NCBI GenBank assembly: GCA_002786025.1
Contig: NHNW01000096.1
Span: 1-63,260, forward strand
DNA length: 63,260 bases
Direction: 5' to 3'
Source: Zasmidium citrigriseum
Taxonomy: Eukaryota; Ascomycota; Dothideomycetes; Mycosphaerellales; Mycosphaerellaceae
Positions 11,015-22,234 of this stretch are shown piece by piece. The notes under the pieces were generated by a model. That model had not been told where the DNA came from, made no database searches, and worked only from the letters and a program-made list of their open reading frames with translations. Position 1 is the stretch's first letter. Every line of letters starts with the position of its first letter. Position numbers and translations under genes: made by a program.

Positions 11015-13276
11015 TCAGAGCGCGAGCGAGTCAGCCTGATAGAACCAGTCCAAGTCAGCTCGTTGATTTGCCAAATTCGAGGGGCCCAGTCCGCCTCCCC
11101 CAAACAGCTCTGCAAAAAGAAGATCTCCGCTGCTCTCCACGTCAACGGTACTGTTGAGACCAGGATACTGTGGCACTGGGTGGTAAAAGTTGGTGGCGGG
11201 CTGGCTATGCTCGTCGACTTGCTCTTGACCGGCTGCAATGTGTGGGACTTCAACGGCATCATTGACACTCCCAGAATTTGCACCTGGCTCGCCAAAGGCC
11301 TCAAGCTGCCTCTCTGGCGAACCCCGCGCACTCATCTGTCCTCCGAACTCCTCTCGCCACATCCACAAGAAGTCGTGCACAAGACTCCCCGAAAGTCGCG
11401 TACGAAGTTTGAGATGAGGCTCAGTGTCACCCGCATTGCGCGATGCATGGTCCATGGTTCGCAGCTGGACAATCATCTTGTATACCTTGGCCCGGAAATC
11501 TCCTGTCGTGGCCACGCATTCTCGCAATTTTGCTAGACAGACATCGAGGGCTACATCACCAGCTTCGACGTCGACATCCTCGGCGTAGCTGCTTTTCATC
11601 ACTTTCAGCAGGAAGACACAGGCGAAGATCATGGCGTCTTGGTACACGACTGGAGCGTAGCGGAGCAGGCCTGTGGATCCATCGACTTCTTTGAGCTGAT
11701 CGATCAAGAGCAGAGTGAGCTGGTATGCTCTAACGATTCCTAATCGCCGGCGGAGAGATGTTCGAGGTTCGAAGAAGTAGTATACTCGCATCTGGAGCCC
11801 GGCGAAGGCTAGGATGACTTGAGACTTGGCTGCAAGCTCGTTAGTGACAAGAGCACGTCGAACAAAAAACCAGAACTCACCGGAGATTCGGTCGGCAAGA
11901 CGTGTCCACAATTCCTTGTACTCCCGTTCCAATACGGTGAGCACGACTGTTCTCTCCCCGCGAACTACATCGCCGGTCTCTCGGCTAACTGACCACATCA
12001 TTCGATGTACTCGATTACTGAAGATGAAAACTTGGAAAAGGTGGTCCAGCTGCGTCGGTAGACGACGTTCGGGCGAAGTGGTAAGGATGCTATCCGATGA
12101 GACTTCATCTCGAACAACAGAGGGCTGGCCAACAAAGCCTGTGATACTACAGAACGAATCAGTGCAAGCACAACAGCTTGGACATCAATGCTTACCTCTC
12201 GACCGCGACTACGCACGCCGCCCACGTCTTCGCAGCCTTGAGCCTCTCTGCATTGCTCATCTTTTGCTTCAAGTGCGAGAAGTCTCGCATGTTGTCAAGA
12301 CAATGCAAGCCGATTTGCATTGCCGCGCTCCTGGTAGCCGCAACTAGAGGAAAGCGGAAGTCGCTACTCATCGACGGTGCCGGGAACGGCCAGAGACACA
12401 AAAGAAGCATTCCTTGTATGTCCGCGACCGAGTAAGGAGGATGAGTGAAGGTCTTCCAAAGCAAGTCGGTGACCGTTGGCGCGAGAGTCTTTTGCAGGGA
12501 GGAGTTGAGTCCATCGTGGCAGCTTGCTACGGAGACAATAGCCCAGAACAGGAGTGGCGACTGTGCGTAGGTCCTGTCAGGCGACAGAGACTCGTCGAGG
12601 AAGTCTATGAACGGATGAAGCTTTTCGAAGAATCTGCGCCATGTCAACGGAAGGCGTTTTGGTGGGAATTCTAGCAAGGAACACTCACTTCGCGAACAGA
12701 CGGGTGCTCTCGGTCCCCAACACAGCAACGTTCCCAAGAATCCGATCAAGCTGCGGTGCATGACTCTCTTGTCTCCATCCCGGATGAGCCGACGAAGACG
12801 GAGTGACCGATGGCGAAGCAAGTGCCCTGCCAGCGTCCTGTATCGAGCGAGTTGGCGACGCATTACTTTGCTGGACAGGTTCAAAGCGGCCAGCAACAGG
12901 AGACTGCACACTTGCATGTGTACGCGAGGGCGACGGAATATGGTTCCCAGTGCCTTCGACGGCAGTCCGCAAATACTGGACTTCGTTGACGAGCTCCTGG
13001 ATCTTCCGCTTCTTGCTCACACGCTTGTAGTCGGCGTTATAGTCACAGTGATATCCGGACGCAGCACAACGCCGACAAGGTCGTCCACTCTGATCGTTGT
13101 CACAACGGATCTTCGAACCAGTGTCAGGCTAGATTGATGGCAACTCGAGAGCAAGCACTTACCTTGGACTGACGGCAACGCACGCAAGCAAAGCGTCGGG
13201 ACGACTTGCCATTGGCCTGACTCTGAGCACCACCGCTGGGAAAGTGCGACTCTTCGGCACCAGACTCCATCTCCAT
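11015..13276 (-). CDS. Zn2Cys6 fungal transcription factor
   Basis: Five exons (minus strand: 13276-13163, 13110-12689, 12633-12196, 12146-11881, 11829-11015) give 684 residues. The binuclear zinc cluster spans the first intron: Cys31, 34, 41, 50, 53 and 60, spacing C-x2-C-x6-C-x8-C-x2-C-x6-C, with a basic linker (SKKRK) after it. Residues ~170-400 resemble the fungal-specific transcription factor middle homology region (FHP-like segment KLHPFIDFLDES, then SPLLFWAI). Introns are 52, 55, 49 and 51 nt. The 51-nt intron (11830-11880) is a multiple of three and has no stop, so retention would keep the frame. The gene is divergent from the AtuA-like gene across 447 bp and lies within the catabolic cluster, so a pathway-specific regulator is the natural inference. 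ATG 13270, two codons later, is an alternative start. Confidence 0.92.
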
Positions 13277-13723
13277 CTCGGTGACCTTGCAGATTGAAGA
13301 CGATGAGTCCGTTCGGCGCCCCGGGCAAGCTTTATGGAATCCGAGAATCGGCAGCTGGACCCCTTTCCCTTCGCCGCGCTCGGCTGGTTACGTCCGTGGG
13401 ATGCAGCATGATCGGAGAGCTACCATACTTCCCCTCAATCTCCCCGGATCTATCCCCATTCAAAGTATGTGTTGCGGGGCATTGGCGTCTGGGGAGCATC
13501 GCTCATCTGAGCGCATCGCTCGTCTGGGCGATTTCGCTCAGTCACTGCTTGGCCGAATGGCGGGCCATGTACAGCCTCGCGCTTCGGCATACCGATCGAG
13601 ACATTCAAGTATCGCACGTGTGTGATGAACCAGCTTCACAGCCTGATTCTGACTTCCTTCGTTGCTCTCACATTTATTATTCACCATTGCGCAAGCAAAC
13701 CCCGTTCAGGAGGCCATAGCAAG
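13277..13723. promoter_or_regulatory. Bidirectional promoter, regulator / AtuA-like gene, with a 17-bp tandem repeat
   Basis: This 447-bp gap separates the two divergent start codons. It contains two adjacent 17-bp units, catcgctcatctgagcg (13497-13513) and catcgctcgtctgggcg (13514-13530), differing at two positions, followed by a weaker third (atttcgctcag, from 13531). CGG/CCG triplets, the half-sites used by Zn2Cys6 proteins, occur at several places (for example ccccgg near 13442). Which of these is functional is not known. The frame of the AtuA gene is open upstream to 13622, but the translation there does not look like that family. Confidence 0.5.
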
Positions 13724-15757
13724 ATGTCGACCCCACGAAAACTATGTCAAGTCTACACGCCCATCGGCATGATTGGGTACGGGTTCAGTATCGAAGAGAT
13801 GCATGACAGCCTGAAAGCAATGACGGCCGACCCCAATGTCCCCACGGCTATCTGTTGTGATTCAGGCTCGACTGATAGCGGACCTCGAAAACTGGCAACC
13901 GGGGACATGACATGTCCGCGAGCGGCATACAAGAGGGATCTTGGAAGATTGCTTGAAGGGGTGAAGAAGTACAAAGTGCCTTTGTTGATTGGTTCAGCGG
14001 GCGGCGCTGGTATCGATGCCCATGTTCACGAGCTTACGAGTATATTGGACGAGCTCAGTAAGGAGAAGTAATGCCACAGTCTACCTGACTCGCAAGGAGG
14101 GCCGCTTGCTGACACATGTTCTTTTCTAGTGCATATGACTTGAAAGTCATTCAAATCTTCGCCGGGATCGAGAAAGACCTTATATCGAAGCGTCTTTCCG
14201 CAGGCGCCATTAGTCCCTGTGGATCGGGGGTGCCGCCACTCGAAGCACAAGACGTCGAAGACTGTCCAACTATCGTGGCTCAAATGGGTCCAGAGCCCTA
14301 CCTTGCGGCGATGGAACACTGTGCCGACTACGATGTCGTCCTTGCCGGTAGAGCCTACGATCCATCGCCCTACGTAGCGTTCGCCAATCAATGCCTCAGC
14401 AGATCGTCTTTCAACCAGGCCAAACTTAGTGAAGATCAAGTTGCGCAGGTGCAGGGGGCTATCATGCACGCCGGCAAGATCTTGGAGTGCGGTGGGCTGT
14501 GTGCAGTCCCGAAAAGCGTTGGAGCCGTTGCCACCATCTTCGAAGACGGCTCCTTTGACGTTCGCCCTACCAGTCCTACTGCTCGTTGTACTCCGCTCTC
14601 AGTTGCGGCTCACTCACTCTACGAGAAAAGTCAGCCAGATTACCTCCATGGACCAGGTGGATATCTGGACCTCACTCAGTCATCTTTCGTGGATAGTGGC
14701 GACGGTGTCAGCGTGCATGTATCAGGCAGTAGGTTTCGGACGTCTGCTGGCGATGGCCATCCGTATCAAATCAAGCTGGAGGGAGCACGCAACAGGGGAT
14801 ATCGCGCCATTTACACTGGATTCATTCGAGATCGTGAGTCGAGCCATTCGAGACCATCTACTACTATACTGACGAGATCAAGCATGCCTCATCGGACAGA
14901 TTGACTCCTACCTGGAGCGAGTGAAAAACACAGTTCGGTCGCAGATGCGGGCCGTCTTGGCCGAAGGTACATGGGACCTAGACTGGCACATCTACGGACG
15001 AGGCCAAGACGGCAAAGCTTGTGGCGACATCTACATAGTAGGCGAAAGCCGCGCCCAGACGCAAGAACTCGCTCGAGGGATCGTGGCCGCTGCAAGGACC
15101 TGGACCATTCACTCGAGCTACCCGGGTCAGAAAGCCACAAGTGGAAGCTTTGGCTTTGGTGTTGGTGGTGTCAACGAAATCGAGACCGGACCGTGCTCTG
15201 AATTCTGCGTCTATCACTTGATGGATCTACAGCCAGGAGAGGAAGTCTCGCTGTTTCCGTACAAAGTCGTGGAGATGAAATACGCGAACACGATCCCTGA
15301 ATGGAGAGGCTATCCCCGTCAGAACGGATCATCGAACGGAATCAAACGTACCAACAGCGGGCCAAGTGTCCGTCCTGAGCCGGAGACTGGCATGAAAGAC
15401 CCCAAAACTCTGGGTGATGCGGCCAAGGTTCTTCGCTCCAAGAATGCTGGACCGTATGAGATTACCTTCGATGTCATGTTCGATCGACAGGAAGTCTTTG
15501 ATGTTATCAAGTCGTCGGGCATTCTGTCGAGAGCTGTTGTGGCAGACTTGTATGGGCTGAATGAGGAGGAGGTCATCTGGTGTGGCTTCTTTGATGCTGC
15601 TCTGGCGTTCAAGGCTACAGTCCCGAGACGGAGGCGAGGGTTGCCGGCTGCGAGTGGTGGGTATTTTGAGGATGATGTTCATGGGTCGCAGATGTATCTG
15701 CCACTTCAACTTATGGAGTTGCCAGAGAAACTCAGGAAGGAATTGGCGAGATTGTAG
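13724..15757 (+). CDS. AtuA-like (DUF1446) and DUF4387 fusion protein
   Basis: Three exons, 13724-14067, 14130-14833 and 14883-15757, encode 640 residues. Introns are 62 and 49 nt, with junctions confirmed by restored family sequence (KENAYDLKVIQ and IRDPCLIGQID). Residues ~5-440 match the acyclic terpene utilisation protein AtuA family: an N-terminal Asp/Ser-rich CCDSGSTDSGP segment, a glycine-rich IGSAGGAG, then the conserved AGRAYDPSP. Residues ~525-630 (LRSKNAGPYEITFD onward) match DUF4387. In bacteria these are usually two separate neighbouring genes; here they are one polypeptide. AtuA was named from terpene-degradation operons, but its reaction is not established, so no substrate is assigned. 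The Met at 13724 is preferred because family similarity begins directly after it. An in-frame upstream ATG at 13625 would add 33 hydrophobic, non-conserved residues. Confidence 0.9.
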
Positions 15758-16294
15758 GGCTTTCGCATTACGTCGGTGATCTACTCACAATTAAAGATCA
15801 AGATGTTTTTACCGTAGTTGTTGGGGAAACATGAATCAAAGTATTTAGGCATCAGCAAGTAGGAAATGTGTCGCTTGACAACCATCTGTATCTAGTTCAC
15901 TCAAGTGGCCAACCATCCATGGATAAGTGCATTGATCGATCGATCAATCAACGAATTCATGTACCGCAAGTTTGAAAACATGCTAAGCTATACAATTCTA
16001 CCGGTACCTTATTTGTACGAGAGATTGACTCCATCTCTGCATTTGCTCTCTCATGATCTCGCTCCGTGTTCGCAATGATTGCCATACAATTCGTGATTCG
16101 GTTCGGGGATCATTTCGAACGCCATCTGTCAATGCCGATACTCACAAGAGAAGACCGTTGTTGAAGGATTGACTCTGGCAAGAAAACGAGAAGAACGCTT
16201 TGGGTTTGATAATGTTTCCAATTGTATCTATCTTTGACATCGAAGAAGGCAGAAGGCTGGAGTTAAACAGCAAGGCAAGATGCCTTCACGACTG
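15758..16294. other. Tail-to-tail intergenic region with an 18-bp perfect palindrome
   Basis: This is a 537-bp gap between the 3' ends of the AtuA-like and dioxygenase genes. No gene is visible. It contains the perfect palindrome attgatcgatcgatcaat at 15931-15948. The 3' ends of two converging transcripts must lie here. Confidence 0.5.
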
Positions 16295-17416
16295 TTACAA
16301 GTCTACCGCTGGAGTCTCATACAACAACTCGTCAGAAGCTCCGGGAAATCCTCCCCGCACAGCACCAGCTGTCTTGTCTGCGTAAAACCCGCACGAAGGG
16401 CTCAGTTGACGACTGTTCTTAGGAGCGAGCCACATCCTCAGGAGGTGTCTCTTAGTATCTTCAGTATCGCCGTCGGTAAACTCAGTTCGAGCGTGATAGG
16501 TGATGTGGTTGTTCAAGAACTGGATATCGCCAGGCTCGAACATCATCCCGAAGTGCATATGCTCCTCATTCGCAACCTTGTCAACGAAGTTGAACGCCTC
16601 CCTCTGCTTCTCCGTCAGACGTGGAACCTCGGGAAAGTCCTGTGCGCTTTCGATATGCGGAGGGACTTGGCGGGCTGCAAATTTGCCCTTGTGCTCTGTG
16701 TAGCAGGGCTGCTTGTACCAGTTGGGGAAGCCTGGCGGTCCGCTGCCTTTGAAGCTCCAGTAGAAGTCCTCGTACAAGATCTTCAGCAAATCAGGGCGAC
16801 GTCTGGCAATCTCATTCCGCACAGCAATGGAGCTACAAATCATGCTACGGCCACCCTTTGGAGCTGTACGCAGCACAATCAGAGCGACGATGTCGGCACT
16901 ATCCGTATGGAACGATAATCCCACATTCAACATGTACCCGCGCCCCGTATTGGCGTTAGGGGTCGTCTTTTGCCCGAAGTTCTTGACATCGCCGAGAAGA
17001 TCTCCTTTGCCGCTTTGTGTGACAGCTACACCAAGGTGAAGGCCAATACCCCAGTAGAGCATCCTCATCTCAGCCTTGCTGTATCGCTCAACCGGGATTC
17101 CACGGAGCACGAACATGCCCATGTCATTCTCCACGTGATCGAGCAGCTGCTTCAAAACCTCGACCATGGCTGTTTTGAGTGGGAAGTCCTCCTTGGTCAT
17201 TGTAGCGCAGCCTTCGTGGCCCCTGGATTGGGTTGTGCGTAAGGCCTGGTCGAGGTCCTCGATTTCAGGTTGTGTCAATCGGTGCAACCATCTCTCCTCG
17301 TTGGTGACGGCATCTTCGGGCATCCATGCTGCGGAACATTAGCTTGGTCATATCTGATGAATTTGGGATCACTCACCTCCATCGAGCATGCGGGGCGTTA
17401 CAGTGTCGTTGGTCAT
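16295..17416 (-). CDS. TauD/TfdA-family Fe(II)/2-oxoglutarate-dependent dioxygenase
   Basis: Two exons (17416-17377 and 17328-16295) are separated by a 48-nt intron; the protein is 357 residues. The short first exon provides the start (MTNDTVTPRMLDG) and the join reads GAWMPEDAV. The iron-binding facial triad is intact: His154-x-Asp156 in LSFHTDSAD and distal His292 in TYHARTEF. Arg311 (RHLLRMW) is placed to bind 2-oxoglutarate. The family hydroxylates or cleaves carboxylates, sulfonates, aryloxyacids and similar compounds with O2 and 2-oxoglutarate, giving succinate and CO2. The enzyme has no signal peptide and is presumably cytosolic. It is divergent from MFS-1 across 812 bp, suggesting co-regulated uptake and oxidation. 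Closest appearance is to the fungal clavaminate-synthase-like/TauD proteins of unknown substrate. Confidence 0.93.
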
Positions 17417-18228
17417 CGTGGTTGTTCAAAATGTCTTGGTGGACCGTGATCAAGGTTGAACACTCAAAGGTCAATCCATTAACTTGCCTTCTTTAAAGCA
17501 CTTGCCTTCTCCATCATTGCCACCTGCCTTCCTGTTTGAATCTGCGCCACCATCCGAACGCGCTTTCGCGCCGTAAATCGGCTTGATCTTGGTCGTTCCT
17601 GCCCGAATTCCGGCCCGAGATTTGGGCAAGGCTGCGCGCCACATCATTCCTTCAGATCCAGACCTTCGACAACGCGAGCACCTGATGCTCCTAGCGCTTT
17701 GGGACTGCCTGACGCATGTGGAAACTCTCTCGATGTCGCTGCAAGGCGGGACTCTGGAGCAGGAGGTATTTTGCTACCCTTTGCCCCCTCCCATCTTGAC
17801 TCTTCTCGGAGCGAGCTTCGACCGGCATCCTGGCCTGAACCAATTCTGCCGGCAGCATCCGGTATGCTTTTGATCTACTATTACTTTGGCTGGGCCAGAT
17901 GCTTACGCGGCAGTGGATTGAAATGGATGAGAGCCGACAGGCTGAGTTCCACAAAGAGCTCCTTGGATACCATCTCCTCGCCCATGTGGCGTCAGCCCCG
18001 TGGGGCGGATCTGTATCCTCAATATGCAAGGCGCCTCTATCGTGCGGGGAAATCCCAAGGTCTCTGACCGAGACTCGGGGAGCAAGACGTTGGAATACAC
18101 GTTATGTATGTTGGAAGGGATGTTGATCTTGCCCCTGCTTGTTGTGGAGCGGATCACATTTGCAACCCCGAGCATCACAATCTTGAGTGTTGTACTGCTC
18201 CTTTAAATATTGTACGAGAGTCAACGCA
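17417..18228. promoter_or_regulatory. Bidirectional promoter, dioxygenase / MFS-1
   Basis: This 812-bp region between divergent start codons has no supported gene; the open frames inside lack family resemblance and splice support. CG-rich palindromic stretches sit near the dioxygenase side (cgcgctttcgcgcc near 17560 and cccgaattccgg near 17605). An AT-rich tttaaata lies about 25 bp before the MFS-1 ATG. Any of the CCG/CGG-containing palindromes could be sites for the cluster regulator; that is inference. Confidence 0.4.
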
Positions 18229-20047
18229 ATGTCGATCAAGTCCACTCATTCCATACACCAGGATTATACGGCGAAGAACGCTGTCGAGATGCTTGAAGAT
18301 GTCACGACTCAAAATGATTTGAAAGAGACTGATGGCCGGAATGAGTTGCAAGAACACGTCTCGAGGACCCCGGAAGATGCCAAAATCGAGAAGAGCCTCC
18401 TGCTCAAGGCCGATCTCATCATACTCCCTCTCTGCTTCGTTGCATACCTAATCGACTTCCTGGTAAGTTGAACACGACGTCATGGAGCAATTGATTCTCG
18501 ACTCTCGGGAACCTCTTTGCTTACGACTACTGTCCAGGACCGCTCAGATGTCGGAAACGCCGCCGTAGCAGGCATGACCGAAGACCTCCATATGTCACCG
18601 CAGCAACTCAGCACAGCCGCCTCAATGTTCTACGTCACCTACGTGATCTTTCAATTGCCCGGTGGCCTTGCCCTGAAGCTCGTCAGTCCACAGGTCCAGC
18701 TTGCTCTTGCTATGATGACTTGGGGTCTATTCAACACACTGTAAGCTCGCGCACTCTCACCATCCTCGCGGGCTCCGCTGACCCGCCTTCCAGCATCTGC
18801 ACAGCCAAGAACTACGCTACAGTTCTCGGACTTCGACTTGGAGTAGGCTTCGGTGAGGCTTTCTACCAAGCTGCACCTCTCTACCTCAGTCTTTGGTACA
18901 AGAGAAACGAGTACAGCTGGCGAGCGTCGATCACTTTCTGCGCTAGCCCAGTTGCCGGTGCTTTCAACGGACTCATTGCATACGCCATCGAGAAGACCCT
19001 TGATGGCAAAGACGGACTCGCCTCTTGGAGATGGTGTGTCTCAGTCTTATAACTCGTCGACATCAGACCATGCTAATGCTCAATGCCAGGCTTTTCCTCA
19101 TCGAGGGAGTGATCTCCATCGGCTGGGGATTCGTTATGTTACTTTGCCTTCCTCCAACGCCGGAAAAGGCTCGTGTGGTTTTCACCGCTGCGGAGAAAGA
19201 GATGGCTATCCGGAGAACTCAGGAGGCATTCAACGAGCCGCATTCCAAGATTCGATGGGGCGACATCCTGAAAGCCTTCAAAGACTGGCACTTCTATCTC
19301 TTCTGTGAGTAGTACTTCGAGCCAATGGACGACAACACGGCATACTGACCACATCCCAGCCATCGTCTTCGCGTGCTCCAACATTTCCCTGGCTTCCTTC
19401 AGCACTTTTCTGCCAGTCATTCTCCGTGAACTGGGCTACTCGAAGCTAGACGCCCAGCTTCTGACACTTCCCGTCTACGCAGTCGCCGCAGTCTCGACCC
19501 TCACAATGGCGTACTTCTCGGACCGACTGAAACGTCGAGGCTATTTCATGATCGGTGTCTTCGCCTTGCTGTTTACCGGATGGCTTATCTTGCTCGTGAG
19601 CAAGAACAAAAAGCTGTCCTTCGCGGCGACCTTCTTGCTGGGAGCTGGTACTTACCCGTCAGTCGTGCTTACGTTCAGCTGGGTTCTGAACAACTATGCT
19701 GGATTCACTAGAAGGTCAGTAAAGTATCATGCGGGTTTAAGTCATTTTCCAATTCTAAGCATCCCTGCAGGGCCGGCACATACGCCATGGTCTCCATGGT
19801 AGCCCAATGTTTCTCGATCGCTGCTACTCAGATATACAGCGATCCACCGACATACTACCGGGGCAATGGATTTGCTCTTGGATCGGCGGTTGTTGGGTTT
19901 TGTACCTGTGTTGGACTTGTCATTAGGCTCAAGCATGTGAATCGCCGGAAGGAGGAGGCTGCGGATTCTGATGCTGCCAACCGCTTGCGTTTGTTGAGCA
20001 TCGAAGAGCTTGGAAACCAGCATCCAGACTTCTATCACTTCATATAG
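18229..20047 (+). CDS. MFS transporter, anion:cation symporter (Dal5/allantoate permease-like) family
   Basis: Six exons: 18229-18462, 18538-18740, 18794-19033, 19090-19304, 19360-19714 and 19771-20047. The protein is 507 residues, with introns of 53-75 nt. After a ~60-residue hydrophilic N-terminus, the first membrane helix (LIILPLCFVAYLIDFL) runs into DRSDVGNAAVAGM, the family signature in which an acidic residue and Arg follow TM1. The second half has the usual cytoplasmic loop SDRLKRRGYF and a charged C-terminal tail. Family members import organic anions such as allantoate, nicotinate, pantothenate and other carboxylates into fungal cells with protons. The gene is divergent from the dioxygenase and convergent with MFS-2 (179 bp between stops). 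A role as the importer of the cluster substrate is inference. Confidence 0.92.
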
Positions 20048-20226
20048 TGCACTAGATTGAGTCAGATAGGGGGCACTGCCCTTTGTCATAAAGCTTCCGC
20101 ACTTTGCTTGTCGCTTCTTGTCACAAAACAACGCGGTGAGGCTGCAAGGCCGTCTCCGAGCTTTTGCTTCATTTTCCCGAAGGGCAACCTTCAAAGCACT
20201 GGACTCGATCGAATGCTCTCAAGCAG

Positions 20227-22234
20227 CTAGATATCACGCATGAAATCGTTCAAAAATTGGTTTCGTGCGACCCAGGATCTGATCTTCTTGCCGAAAATCC
20301 AGAGAGGAACTGTAAGGGCACAAACGGCGAGGAAGCAGGAGCCGAGGACGTTGAAGACTGCGAGTGGTCCATCTTTGGCAAGCCAGGAGTTGACGAAGTA
20401 GGTCTGCGAGAAGTCAACATTGGCGTGGTGTTGGTGAGGCGGGTGAGTGTCTTACCAGGCCGAAAGTGAGCAAGTTGCGTGTGTTGATTGCAACGAAAGC
20501 TTCCTCTGCGAGTCTTGGGTAGCAGTCCTGTCGAATATCAGTATCACAGGTGAAACAAAGAAGTGCCCCTCCTTCTTACCAAAACGTAGCCAAAGACACA
20601 GGTACTCGCAAAAGCCAGCGCCATATTGGCGAGGCCAAATGTCAGCACGGGACCAGACCAATGCGTCTGATAGTGAATCGTGGCACCGAAGCCATAGAAG
20701 CCAGCGGTACCCAGCAGCACGACCACGACCATGAGAACGAGTCGGAATTCTGGCTCGTAGATACCGCGGTTACGTCTGGCGAGCTTGAGACAAATCCAGT
20801 CGTTCAGGGGACCAGAGATTGCTTCGCCGATGATGCAGAGGATGAAGGGGCTCAGGCTGGTCAATCCCGTCTGGCCTTGGAAAGCGTCAATCTTGTTATT
20901 GTGTAATGACCACAAGAATGCTACGACTTACTGACTGAGAAGTTGTACGGTGGTGCAGGAAAGATGACACCGTTGACAACACTGAAGACACTGTATTTAC
21001 GTTAGCCATGCTGCGGCTTGTGGCTGGGAGTGGTTCGACCTACACGATCCAGGTCAGGGTTGTGCCGTAGATCAAAAAGCCCCAGAGCACACATGGGTAG
21101 AACTGTCAAACAGTCAGTTTTAGAGCCTGGGTCGAGTACATCGTGTGCACATACAAACATGATGAATGGCCGAGCGAAGATCTTCCAGATTGCGGCATCG
21201 GTATAGCGTCCAGTGTAAAATCGCAGAGACTTCCAGTATGACATCTTGGGCTCGTCATTGGCGATCGAAGCCGTCCCATTGCCCGTAATGACCTTCGACA
21301 GCTCATGATATTCGACATGCATGCCCTTCTCATCGACCTTCTCATTCTCCGCCCCACGCTCTTGATCTTGAATGCCGGTCTTGGTCAGAATCTCTGCGGT
21401 GACGTTTGGTCTGATGTAGGTTGTTTCTGGCACACAGAATAGGACCCCAATGCCAAAGATGCCAAAGAGAATGGCGCAGACGCCGAATGTCCACTTGTAG
21501 CCCAGATCTTCGATGATGTAACCGGAGATGAAACCAGCACCGGCTATACCGCAGAGGAGAAAGAGGTTCCAGACGGCGATACGGGTGCCACGTTCGTGGA
21601 CAAAGTACAAGTCACTGATTGTCGCTTGGACGAGTACTTCGTATGGAGCCATGCCGATTCCGCCCAGGACTCTGCTCCCCAAGAATGAGCTGTATGTGTC
21701 GGCCACAGATCCCTGGCATATTAGCATGTCTATCGATTCCGAGCTAGTGATCACTCACCCAGATACTGACGATGACCAAGATCAGACTAGCAAGAACATA
21801 GACTGGCCGTTTCCCATAGATCTTTGCCAGAGGGTTAAAGATGAACACGCAGAGGCCAAGGCAGAGGATCAGCCAAGCCGTGGCCTGTGAGAGCACCTCG
21901 ACAGTGATTCCAAGCTGCTGTGAGATTGGAACGAATCCTGGACCGAGCATCGGTCCGTAGGCGCCGACCACAGCTGCGTTCATACCAACGATGAACAGCA
22001 TGAAGTCTTTCTTCCATGTTGGCCAATTGAGAGGGTCGTTCGGCGAGTCGGAAGGCTGTGGGACCAGCACGACATGACTGAAGCGCCCAGTACCATGCTT
22101 CAGACGCTCTGTCGCTACGCCAGCGAGATCGTCCGGGAGGTCTTCGCGGTCACGGAGGAGTGCCTGAAACTGTGTCAACGAAGGCTCGCTTGCTTTCCTA
22201 TGGTCTCGCTTACCGTCCCTGGCACAATCTCCAT
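20227..22234 (-). CDS. MFS transporter, DHA1-like drug/metabolite:proton antiporter type
   Basis: Eight exons (minus: 22234-22214, 22169-21759, 21712-21155, 21102-21044, 20990-20932, 20875-20580, 20527-20456, 20403-20227) give 550 residues, with introns of 44-56 nt. The fungal subfamily signature is clear: MEIVPGT at the N-terminus, VLVPQPSDSPNDPLNWP before TM1, IYGKRPVYV after TM2, PAPPYNF in the second half, and the conserved C-terminal DCYPRLAEEAFVAIN block. The first coding exon is only 7 codons, and its acceptor could be 22169 or 6 nt later (in frame, two residues fewer). An alternative upstream start, ATGAAAG at 22311-22305, joins in frame through a 59-nt intron and would add 5 residues. 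Members export drugs or metabolites or import small solutes; direction is not predictable here. The gene is divergent from the FAD monooxygenase. Confidence 0.9.

Noticed and set aside
9515..13276. Itaconate biosynthesis cluster (cis-aconitate decarboxylase plus regulator plus MFS)
   Set aside because: The gene set superficially fits, but the MmgE/PrpD protein reads like generic bacterial-type members rather than CadA, no mitochondrial tricarboxylate carrier is present, and an AtuA-DUF4387 gene interrupts the arrangement.
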